Below, piece after piece: positions 52,327 through 59,954 of a stretch of DNA of 64,000 bases. The DNA lies in assembly GCA_964472725.1 (NCBI GenBank), contig CAYYLZ010000002.1, positions 17,257-81,256 of the forward strand, written 5' to 3'. The position numbers and the translations under genes are program-made. The stretch's first letter is position 1, and every line of letters begins with the position of its first letter. The DNA comes from RGIG6375 sp964472725 (lineage in GTDB: Bacteria; Bacillota; Clostridia; Oscillospirales; Oscillospiraceae). A model generated the notes under the pieces. That model was given only the letters and a program-made list of their open reading frames with translations, was not told the DNA's origin and did not search any database.

Positions 52327-53330
52327 TTAGGGAATGCTCAGCGAATCCAGCTTACGGCTGATTTTGTCGCATGCCTTCTCATCATCGCTGACGGGTTCGG
52401 CATCTACCTTGGTAAGATAATCCCAAACGATGTTCAGCGTATTCTGTGTCCAGTGAGCGCCCACTGCGGTTTCATTGATGGCGATTATCATATCCTGCTT
52501 GGGGCAAATGGTAACTGACGGTTAAGAAGTGCCTTTACAGGCTCAAGTTGGAGCCGGACGTCGTCGGTCAGAATCTTCTTAGGCTTGCCGTCGATGATAG
52601 TGTAGCCGACACAAAAACGGGTACGGAGCTTAGAGCCGTTCTCCGCGGCTCTAAGTAAGTGACACATGATCACAGGAGATTCTGCGTTGTCGGAGCACAC
52701 GACGGTGCCCTTGAAATCCTTGAGTTTCTCGAGTTCGAATCTAATGTCGGCAAAATTGTGGAAACCAATAATAACGTGCCCCTTGCCAAGACCGCCGTTC
52801 TCGTCAACATCATGTACGTTGTCCCCGTAACATTCCTTCATGCTCAGTGACTTATCCAAAGCCTTTTCGCGGTTACGGGTTCTTGCGAAGTAGTGGTCCT
52901 CACGATTCCAAATCTTATATCCGAGCGCCTTAAGACCGTGCCGAGCCAAAAGTCGAACATCTCGGGAGTTACACCGGTCATATCGGTGAGGTTTGCCAGA
53001 ACAGCACCACCATCGGGCAGGTTGCAGTAACCAAGCTCAAAGGTCAGATAGCCATCGCCAAAGAGCTTATTCAAGTCATAGGGATGATGAGCGGTCTCGG
53101 GATATGCAACTGGTTTGCCTTGACATACTTCAAGGTTAACATCTACCTGTGCGCCGGTATCGTCATTAAGGTGACAGAGCTTCGCACCGCAGTGACTCTC
53201 CCACAGAAGTTCAAAGTTGCCCTGAGGTTCATCGCCATAATCCAGATATACAGGGCCGTTGCCGCTGGTATTCTGAATGTACCACTTGCGGATAGCCTTA
53301 CTGCTGATATCAGTAGCACGCTACTGACAA
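52327..53330 (-). pseudogene. Decayed DAPG-hydrolase-like/serine-hydrolase fusion remnant
   Basis: No full-length frame exists. Read leftward, a frame from about 53308 runs into GYLTFELGYCNLPDGGAVLA and TGVTPEMFDFWL, a DAPG hydrolase (PhlG)-like start. A one-base shift near 52950 is needed to continue with ARHGLKALGYKIWNREDHYF, which then runs to about 52510. Another shift near 52505 leads into VTICPKQDMIIAINETAVGA and stops at 52327. That last segment resembles the C-terminus of a beta-lactamase-like serine hydrolase, so a deletion seems to have joined two decayed genes. Sequencing error could explain one shift, not the joined families. Confidence 0.72.
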
Positions 53331-53574
53331 AAGTTGCGGGTGATATGTTTATAACTTTTTTAGTTATCTTCGTCCATTTAACTGTGCGTAAGTTCAATAT
53401 ATAACAGACTACAATTCATAGGATATCAGTTCTGCACATAATCTGTTAACGATGTATTTGCATTCAGTCCGGTTTGTAGTATGATAATATTATGAAGATT
53501 TTCTGCCCGAGGCTCCAAGCGTTTTGAAATTTGCTGCTGGCGCAGCAAACGACATAGTATGAGAGGTTATATTT
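53331..53574. other. AT-rich intergenic stretch before the phosphatase gene
   Basis: About 240 bases. It contains TTGCAT, 16 bases, TATGAT at about 53458-53485 as a possible promoter, and a perfect 8-base hairpin (TTTGCTGC with GCAGCAAA) near 53527-53546, about 20 bases before the phosphatase ribosome site. Nothing else is visible. Confidence 0.5.
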
Positions 53575-54024
53575 ATGACAAAAATCCTTTTTATTTGCCA
53601 CGGCAATATATGCCGCAGCCCTATGGCGGAGTTTATAATGAGAAAGCTTGTCGGCGAGGCAGGGTTGGAAGACGAATTTTTCATCGCTTCCGCGGCAACC
53701 AGTTCTGAAGAGCTGGGCAATCCCGTATATCCTCCCGCCCGCAGCAAGCTCGCAGAGCATGGAATAAGCTGCGCCGGTAAAACAGCGCGCCGCATCACTC
53801 CCGCGGATTATAGAGAATACGATTTGCTCATCGGCATGGATAACGCCAATATGAGAAATATGCACAGAGCTTTCGGCGGCGATCCCGAAGGCAAGCTGAA
53901 AATGCTCTTGGAATACACCTCCCGCCCCGGTGAGGTTTCCGATCCTTGGTACACCGATGACTTTGACCGCGCATATGCTGATATCGACGAAGGCTGCCGC
54001 GGACTGCTGAAAGCTTTTACATAA
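53575..54024 (+). CDS. Low-molecular-weight protein-tyrosine-phosphatase
   Basis: 149 residues. The P-loop ICHGNICRSPMAE holds nucleophile Cys8 and Arg14; the general acid Asp is in DPWYTDDF. GAGAGG precedes the ATG. Such enzymes dephosphorylate tyrosine kinases of capsule synthesis or arginine-phosphorylated proteins. No kinase gene is adjacent, so the target is open. Confidence 0.93.
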   Translation: MTKILFICHGNICRSPMAEFIMRKLVGEAGLEDEFFIASAATSSEELGNPVYPPARSKLAEHGISCAGKTARRITPADYREYDLLIGMDNANMRNMHRAFGGDPEGKLKMLLEYTSRPGEVSDPWYTDDFDRAYADIDEGCRGLLKAFT

Positions 54025-54142
54025 AATGAAAAATATTTCAAAAAAACACTTACTTTTCCACTAAAGCGTGCTATAATAACTGCAAGATTGAAAAACGCTT
54101 TTGCGTTAATACTATCCAATACGCCAATAAGGAGGGCTTACA

Positions 54143-54805
54143 ATGGAAAAATGGCGCTGCACAGTCTGCGGTTACGTTCACGAGGGTCCCATGACTGATG
54201 ATTTCAAATGTCCCATCTGCAAGCAGCCTGTTTCTGCCTTCGAAAAGGTAGAAGAGGTTGCTGCCGCCGCTAATCCCTATGCCGGAACCAAGACCGAGAA
54301 GAATCTCATGGAAGCTTTTGCCGGCGAGAGTCAGGCTCGAAACAAATACACCTATTTCGCAGCCGTAGCCCAGAGAGAAGGTTACGATCAGCTGGCTGAG
54401 ATATTCCTTTCCACTGCCCGCAACGAGCAAGAGCACGCCCGCGTATGGTTCCAGGAGCTTGGTCACATCGGCTCCACCGCCGATAATCTTCTTGCCGCCG
54501 CCGAGGGCGAAAACTACGAGTGGACCGATATGTACGACCGCATGGCAAAAGAAGCAGATGAGGAAGGCTTCCACGACCTTGCTGAGCGTTTCCGCCAGGT
54601 CGGCGCTATCGAGAAAACTCACGAAGAACGCTATCGCAAGCTGCTTCACAATGTAGAAATGCAGAAGGTATTCGAAAAGGGCGAACAGGTCATGTGGGAA
54701 TGCCGCATTTGCGGTCATCTGGTTGTAGGTACCAAGGCCCCCGAAGTATGCCCTGTCTGCAAGTATTCTCAAAGTTTCTTCGAAGTTCGCGCCGAAAACT
54801 ATTAA
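54143..54805 (+). CDS. Rubrerythrin with rubredoxin domains at both ends
   Basis: 220 residues in three parts. An N-terminal rubredoxin-like domain has Cys6, Cys9, Cys23 and Cys26 (WRCTVCGYVHEG, CPICKQP). The di-iron four-helix bundle (about 48-175) holds ligands in EAFAGESQARNKYTYF, ARNEQEHARVWF and AIEKTHEERYRKL. A C-terminal rubredoxin domain follows (MWECRICGHLVVG, EVCPVC). Ordinary rubrerythrin has only the C-terminal one and reverse rubrerythrin only the N-terminal one. It reduces hydrogen peroxide to water. It lies 22 bases before superoxide reductase, a matched pair. Confidence 0.95.
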   Translation: MEKWRCTVCGYVHEGPMTDDFKCPICKQPVSAFEKVEEVAAAANPYAGTKTEKNLMEAFAGESQARNKYTYFAAVAQREGYDQLAEIFLSTARNEQEHARVWFQELGHIGSTADNLLAAAEGENYEWTDMYDRMAKEADEEGFHDLAERFRQVGAIEKTHEERYRKLLHNVEMQKVFEKGEQVMWECRICGHLVVGTKAPEVCPVCKYSQSFFEVRAENY

Positions 54806-54826
54806 TCATATATGGAGGTATTTAAC

Positions 54827-55204
54827 ATGGAAAACAAATTTTATATTTGTAAGCATTGCGGCAACATTATAGGTATGGTCAACAACGCAGGTGTTCCCAT
54901 CGTTTGCTGCGGCGAGCCTATGGAAGAGCTTATCGCCAACAGTACCGACGCAAGTCAGGAGAAGCACGTTCCCGTAGTCAAGGTAGACGGTGATACCGTC
55001 ACCGTTGAGATCGGTTCTGCCGCACATCCCATGCTCCCCGAGCACTACATCGAGTGGGTATACCTGCTCACCGAAAATGGCGGACAGCGCAAGGCGCTCA
55101 AGCCCGGTCAGGATCCCAAGACTGTTTTTGCACTCAGCGACGACAAGGCTCTTGCCGCATACGCATACTGCAATCTCCACGGTCTTTGGGTTACCAAACT
55201 TTGA
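54827..55204 (+). CDS. dfx: Desulfoferrodoxin-type superoxide reductase
   Basis: 125 residues with both iron centres. The N-terminal desulforedoxin centre has Cys8, Cys11, Cys27 and Cys28 (ICKHCGNIIG, IVCCGEP); the catalytic centre has His in EKHVPV and AAHPMLPEHYIEW and Cys/His in YCNLHGLW. It reduces superoxide to hydrogen peroxide, which the upstream rubrerythrin can remove. GGAGGTATTTAAC precedes the ATG at 54827. Confidence 0.95.
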   Translation: MENKFYICKHCGNIIGMVNNAGVPIVCCGEPMEELIANSTDASQEKHVPVVKVDGDTVTVEIGSAAHPMLPEHYIEWVYLLTENGGQRKALKPGQDPKTVFALSDDKALAAYAYCNLHGLWVTKL

Positions 55205-55215
55205 TTTTCGTATAC

Positions 55216-55251
55216 AAAAAACAGGAGGAACATTGTTCTTCCTGTTTTTTT
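55216..55251 (+). terminator. Terminator of the rubrerythrin-dfx operon
   Basis: Stem AAAAAACAGGAGGAA with TTCTTCCTGTTTTTT (one bulge) ending in a T-run. Confidence 0.85.
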
Positions 55252-55376
55252 ATACAATACACAAGCCACCATGCGCATTACGCCGGAAATATCGGCATTT
55301 ATGCTCGTAGCATAGGTAAACCCAACGCTTTAGCAGCCTCAATATATGCCACGTAATATCAATCCTTTCTAAACGA

Positions 55377-55404
55377 AAAGGCCGCAGCAAAAGCTGCGGC
55401 CTTT
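55377..55404 (-). terminator. Terminator of the SDR gene
   Basis: A perfect 12-base stem (55377-55388 with 55393-55404, loop AAAA) with CTTTTCG on the minus strand. Confidence 0.8.
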
Positions 55405-55417
55405 AACAGTCGAAGAA

Positions 55418-56365
55418 TTACTCTTCCCAAGCAGGAACCTGAGTCTGTCTCTCGAATACAGGGTTGTATGCGAGCATGCTGAAGACCTTCTTGAAGTCGG
55501 GGTTGAGGGGCTCATCGGGGAAGCCCTTAGCAATAGCTTCTGCACGTGCGACCCAACCGCCCTTGAAGTCGGTGTGAGAGAAGATGTAAATGTCGTTGCG
55601 CTTGATACCGCGAACAACACGAGCACCTGCCTCGTCGGGAGAACGCATGATCTTGCTGAAATCGATATCCATTGCGGGAGGGGGAGGAGGAGGAGCGTCG
55701 TCCTTCTTCTCGGGAGCCTTGGGAGGCTCGGGTCTCTTGACCTCTACGCCCATGCTCTTCATAACAGCGCCGGTGGAAGCACCGAGGTTGGTTACGAAGG
55801 GACCGGGGCAGAATACGCTGGAACCGATATTGGTACCCTGAAGGTCGGTAGCCAGAGTTTCCATAACGGTAACAACAGCCATCTTGAGGGAGTTATACAG
55901 AGTGAATCCGGGAACGGGAACAAGAGCAGCCTTGGAAGCGGTGCTGACTACATGACCGCCTTCACCGTGAGCGATGATACGGGGCAGAATAGTCTTGATA
56001 CCGTTGAGAACGCCCTTGTAGTTAACGTCGATAGCGAGGTCAATAATCTCATAGCTATCTTCCCAAACCTTGCCCTCGGGAACGCCAAGACCGGCATTGT
56101 TAACGAGAACATGGATCTTGCCGAAAGCTGCCTCAGCTGCATCAGCAGCAGCGACATAAGCTTCACGGTCAGCTACGTTCAGGCATACACCGATAGCAGG
56201 CCAGTTATTCTCCTTGAAAATAACAAGAGCCTCATCGATAGCTTCCTGACGAAGGTCAGCAATAACGATGTTCATGCCTTCCTTGGCACAGGCCTTGGCG
56301 ATGCCGAGACCCAGACCACTTGCGCCGCCGGTTATAAACGCGGTTTTGCCCTGCAGATTTTCCAT
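55418..56365 (-). CDS. Short-chain dehydrogenase/reductase with Pro-rich insert
   Basis: 315 residues. NAD(P) motif TGGASGLGLGIAKACAKEG, structural NNAGLG, catalytic STASKAAL..YNSLK (Ser, Tyr-x3-Lys) make an intact classical SDR. Between the core and the last helices is a ~30-residue Pro/Lys/Asp stretch (PEPPKAPEKKDD then six prolines), not usual for the family. Similar SDRs act on steroids, fatty acyl or sugar alcohols; the substrate is unknown. TTAGGAGGTTAACT precedes the ATG. It is monocistronic. Confidence 0.9.
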   Translation of the reverse strand: MENLQGKTAFITGGASGLGLGIAKACAKEGMNIVIADLRQEAIDEALVIFKENNWPAIGVCLNVADREAYVAAADAAEAAFGKIHVLVNNAGLGVPEGKVWEDSYEIIDLAIDVNYKGVLNGIKTILPRIIAHGEGGHVVSTASKAALVPVPGFTLYNSLKMAVVTVMETLATDLQGTNIGSSVFCPGPFVTNLGASTGAVMKSMGVEVKRPEPPKAPEKKDDAPPPPPPAMDIDFSKIMRSPDEAGARVVRGIKRNDIYIFSHTDFKGGWVARAEAIAKGFPDEPLNPDFKKVFSMLAYNPVFERQTQVPAWEE

Positions 56366-56460
56366 AGTTAACCTCCTAAAATGTTTTTTTAATAAGTTAT
56401 AAACATTATACTACATTCGAAAAATTATTCAAGAGAATTTTCGCAAATGAAACATCTTTG

Positions 56461-58500
56461 TTATTCGCGGGTTCGGAACATACCTTCGGGCACTTTACCC
56501 ATCGGTGGCATCCCCTTCGGCATCTTATCCATCGGTGGCATACCTGCGGAATAGTCTCCCATCGGCAAAGCCCCCATCGGAGGTTTGCCCATAGCAGGCA
56601 TAGCGTCGCCTATATTTTCTATGTAATGCGCAGCCTGAGTCGTAAACAGTTCACTGTAACGGCCTCCATCGCGCATAAGTTGCTGGTGACTTCCCTGCTC
56701 TATTAGCTGTCCGTCCTCAATGACAAGTATCTTGTCGGCAGTAGTGGCGCTAGAAAGGCGATGTGAAATGAAGATACTGGTTTTCCCTTTTCTCAGGCTG
56801 TTGAATCGGTTGAATATTTCCTGCTCTGCCATGGGGTCGAGGGACGCAGTGGGTTCGTCTAGTATGAGTATATCAGAATCGCTGTAGAAAGCGCGGGCAA
56901 TACTCAGCTTCTGCCACTGACCTACGGAAAGCTCTATGCCGTCTGCTTCAAAATAACGCATAAGGGGTGTGTCGTAGCTTTTGGGCAGTTTCTCAATAAA
57001 GTCATCAGCGCCGCTCTGCTCTGCCGCATCCTGAACCGCCGCAAAGCCTGCGTTTTTATCGATATCGCCGAACTCAATATTTTCGGAAACCGTAACTGCA
57101 TACTTGCCAAAGTCCTGAAATACAACGCCGAAAATGGAATACAGATCCTCCGGATCATACTCACGTATATCGCGCCCGTCAAGCAATATGCGTCCCTCAC
57201 TGGGATCATAAAGTCGCATAAGCAGCTTTATCAGGGTCGTTTTACCCGCACCGTTGAGGCCAACGATAACAAGGGCTTCACCGGGCTCGATAACGAAGCT
57301 CATGTTCTTTATAACGTCACGGGTGGTGCCGGGATAGCGGAAATAAACGTTTTCAAACTCAATACGATGGGGCTTATGATGCTCCACAGGTACGCTTTCC
57401 GCAAGCAAGGGCACAATATGCGGCTCTTCCTCAAGGAAGGATTTAAGATTATTTATAAAGAGCGTGCTCTCATAAATATTTGCCAAAGTATTGATCAGCG
57501 AGTTTACTCCGGAACCTATGCTTGTAATGGCTCCAGTATAAAGCGCAAAGCTGCCGACCTCATACAAGCCGTCAAAAACACCGCGAGCCAGCGAAATATA
57601 CAGCATGCAATAGACAGCGTTCGTCACCACAACCATTGTAAGATTCAATATCGCGGCTTTGTATCGAAGCTTCTTGAGACCCGTATAGTATTCGTGAAAC
57701 GCTTCGGCGTATTTGCCAACGAAAGTATCGCCAAGACCCAGCATGCGGATCTCCTTTGCCATATCCTTGTTGACCACCGTCTGCGAATAATAATCCATCT
57801 GACGGCGGGTCTTGGAGCTGCGGAACATATAGTCAACATTTTTACGTCCAAGGTAGAAGTTAATTATAGTCTGCGGTACTGCAACTACGATAATCAGCAG
57901 CGGAGCTATGGCATTTACTGCGGCGAGCACAACGATGTAGCTGGCAACGTTTATCACGGAACTGATAATGGTAAAGGTCTGGGTCATTACCTGCATGGGC
58001 CGCATTCCAGCTTCCCTGTTGGCATTTTCCATTTTGGAATAGAACTCGGGCATATCATAGCTGACCATGTCTATGCTTTTCGCCTTTGCCATTATCTTCA
58101 TTTTCACGTGGTTCGCCACCTGCTCACCTGCAAGACCGGTTATCAGGTTGTTTACCTGATTAACAAGGTTTTGAAGTATCATATACGCAAACTGCGCTAC
58201 GAGCAGAACCGTAATAACCGAGAACACCATTGCTACGCCGGAATAAACCTGAGCAAGCTTATTGATTATCTCGGCCGAAATAAGCGAACCGACAACCGGC
58301 GCTACACCATTGAAAATTGACATAAACAGTTGCAGGAACAGCAGTGATTTTTTCGTATCCCAAACAAGTCGGAATATGTAAAACAGACGCGAAACAGTCG
58401 GCACAATCAGGTCGCGGATATAACGCGGCACATCTCGCAAATTTTCCGGCTTTTTGGCGCGGTTCGCGGCGTTGGGATCATGTCCCATTCTGGGCGGCAT
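56461..58500 (-). CDS. ABC exporter (fused permease-ATPase) with Met/Pro-rich C-terminal tail
   Basis: 679 residues. Six membrane segments lie in the first ~370 residues (for example SLLFLQLFMSIFNGVAPVVG), then the ATPase with VGLNGAGKTTLIKLL, ELSVGQWQKLSIARA and DILILDEPTASLDPMAE. The signature LSVGQ is a mild variant. After the ATPase the last ~47 residues are repeats of P-M-G/D-K-P-type units (KPPMGALPMGDY, PPMDKMPKGMPPMGKVPEGM) and the N-terminus begins MPPRMGHDPN. The tail may bind metal (Met) or partners. It lies 18 bases after an acyltransferase gene on the same strand. Confidence 0.9.
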   Translation of the reverse strand: MPPRMGHDPNAANRAKKPENLRDVPRYIRDLIVPTVSRLFYIFRLVWDTKKSLLFLQLFMSIFNGVAPVVGSLISAEIINKLAQVYSGVAMVFSVITVLLVAQFAYMILQNLVNQVNNLITGLAGEQVANHVKMKIMAKAKSIDMVSYDMPEFYSKMENANREAGMRPMQVMTQTFTIISSVINVASYIVVLAAVNAIAPLLIIVVAVPQTIINFYLGRKNVDYMFRSSKTRRQMDYYSQTVVNKDMAKEIRMLGLGDTFVGKYAEAFHEYYTGLKKLRYKAAILNLTMVVVTNAVYCMLYISLARGVFDGLYEVGSFALYTGAITSIGSGVNSLINTLANIYESTLFINNLKSFLEEEPHIVPLLAESVPVEHHKPHRIEFENVYFRYPGTTRDVIKNMSFVIEPGEALVIVGLNGAGKTTLIKLLMRLYDPSEGRILLDGRDIREYDPEDLYSIFGVVFQDFGKYAVTVSENIEFGDIDKNAGFAAVQDAAEQSGADDFIEKLPKSYDTPLMRYFEADGIELSVGQWQKLSIARAFYSDSDILILDEPTASLDPMAEQEIFNRFNSLRKGKTSIFISHRLSSATTADKILVIEDGQLIEQGSHQQLMRDGGRYSELFTTQAAHYIENIGDAMPAMGKPPMGALPMGDYSAGMPPMDKMPKGMPPMGKVPEGMFRTRE

Positions 58501-58518
58501 AGCTCGTCCCCCCTTACA

Positions 58519-59853
58519 TTATTTTTCTACGGTTTCTTCCTTTTTGCCGTACTTCTCAGCCAATATCTCCTCAACGGTTCTTCCGGTAATATTAGCTTCA
58601 AGTTTAGCATCCTCAAGAGTTCTTGCTTCCTCCGCAGCCTTACTCTCGGCAATAGTCTTCTTAATATCTCTATAAGCACGCTTGCCAAGCTCAACAATAA
58701 CCGTGACTACAATGGCGACCAATATGACCAGTCCCATATACAGGGCTGCGTCCTTAAAAGTCATGGGTATCTGGCGGAACTTTTCATCATATCCGCCTGT
58801 TCCCTTCAGGAAGTTATAGAGCATCTCTGCCGATTTTGAAGAGGACATCTTGAACATAAGGTCGCCCTTAAGCTTCATGAGCTTTCCCATCCAAAAAGTT
58901 ATAAGGGTATAATGCGTGATATACATCGGCAGGGATATCTTGCCGAGCAAAATTGAGAACTTATTGTTGAGAACGCGGTCAATGGGTGTAACATTCAGGA
59001 AGGAAGTTACTATTATAATCATAATATATATAATTCTGCGGTAATTGTCCATAGAAACATAAGCGCCTATTATAAGCTGATAGAGGCGAATTATCGCAAA
59101 TATCTGAATAATTGTGGTAATTACGCGCATGGGTATAGTAACTTCTTTTTTGGAAAGTACCTCATAAACCTGATACATGGTAATACCCAGTGCCATTTCA
59201 GCCGCACCCTTGATCATGCCGGCAGTGCTGAATCCCACCTGAATATTATGGTCAAGAGTAGATGTTGCCTCAAGGCCGAAGAGTATATACAGGAATATGC
59301 CTATCACGGGAGCCGCGAAACGAGTACCGTCATAATAACGGTTGATTGCAAAGGTATAAATATATCCCATAACCATAAGACAGGTCAAAAACCAAAGAGG
59401 TATATTGGGTGCAAACCCATAATTGAAGCCAAATGGCGTTCCTACCATGAAGAGCAGTTCCCACTCAAGGTTAAGGATAACATCGAGCAGGGTCTTGCCA
59501 AAAAGCATGGTTGTGTCAACCGTCGCTATATAGAGGATCGCCCAGATAAAGATAACGGGCCATATGGCTATAACTTTCTTCTTTACAAAATCAATGGCAA
59601 GAAGGTGTGCCTGTCTGGTAGTGTAGGGTTCAAGCTGGCGCTCTCTCTTATGGGCAGCCGCCATCGCTATGGTGAAGCCCGCAAGAACGAAGAAAAACTC
59701 AACGGCGCTCGAGCCGGACAGGAACAGCTTCCTCTTGGGAAAAAATATTTCAAAATGATACAGTGACACGAGGAACGTGAACACAAAACGCCAGAACTCC
59801 ACACTGGCAACCCTTTTACGGGTCTTGGTATCAGCCAAGGTTTTTCCTTTCAT
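58519..59853 (-). CDS. Acyltransferase family 3 (OafA/YrhL-like) membrane protein
   Basis: About 444 residues, ten or so membrane helices. The start RVASVEFWRFVFTFLVSLYH with the invariant active His after it, and SGSSAVEFFFVLAGFTIAMA, match acyltransferase-3. These enzymes O-acylate cell-surface glycans or lipids. The ~60-residue cytoplasmic tail is highly charged. GGAGG precedes the ATG at 59853. It is co-transcribed with the ABC exporter, which could move the acylated product. Confidence 0.9.
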   Translation of the reverse strand: MKGKTLADTKTRKRVASVEFWRFVFTFLVSLYHFEIFFPKRKLFLSGSSAVEFFFVLAGFTIAMAAAHKRERQLEPYTTRQAHLLAIDFVKKKVIAIWPVIFIWAILYIATVDTTMLFGKTLLDVILNLEWELLFMVGTPFGFNYGFAPNIPLWFLTCLMVMGYIYTFAINRYYDGTRFAAPVIGIFLYILFGLEATSTLDHNIQVGFSTAGMIKGAAEMALGITMYQVYEVLSKKEVTIPMRVITTIIQIFAIIRLYQLIIGAYVSMDNYRRIIYIMIIIVTSFLNVTPIDRVLNNKFSILLGKISLPMYITHYTLITFWMGKLMKLKGDLMFKMSSSKSAEMLYNFLKGTGGYDEKFRQIPMTFKDAALYMGLVILVAIVVTVIVELGKRAYRDIKKTIAESKAAEEARTLEDAKLEANITGRTVEEILAEKYGKKEETVEK

Positions 59854-59910
59854 AAGCTTCCTCCAATTCATTTTCTCAATTCAATTGTGCCAAAACTGTC
59901 ATATATACGC

Positions 59911-59942
59911 ATGCCGGGTGTGCCGAAAGGCACACCCGGCAT
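59911..59942. other. Strong hairpin between two operons
   Basis: A perfect 14-base stem (ATGCCGGGTGTGCC with its complement, loop GAAA, a stable tetraloop). No T-run follows on either strand, so it is more likely an mRNA end-protecting or processing structure than a classical terminator. Confidence 0.7.
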
Positions 59943-59954
59943 ACGAGCGATTTA

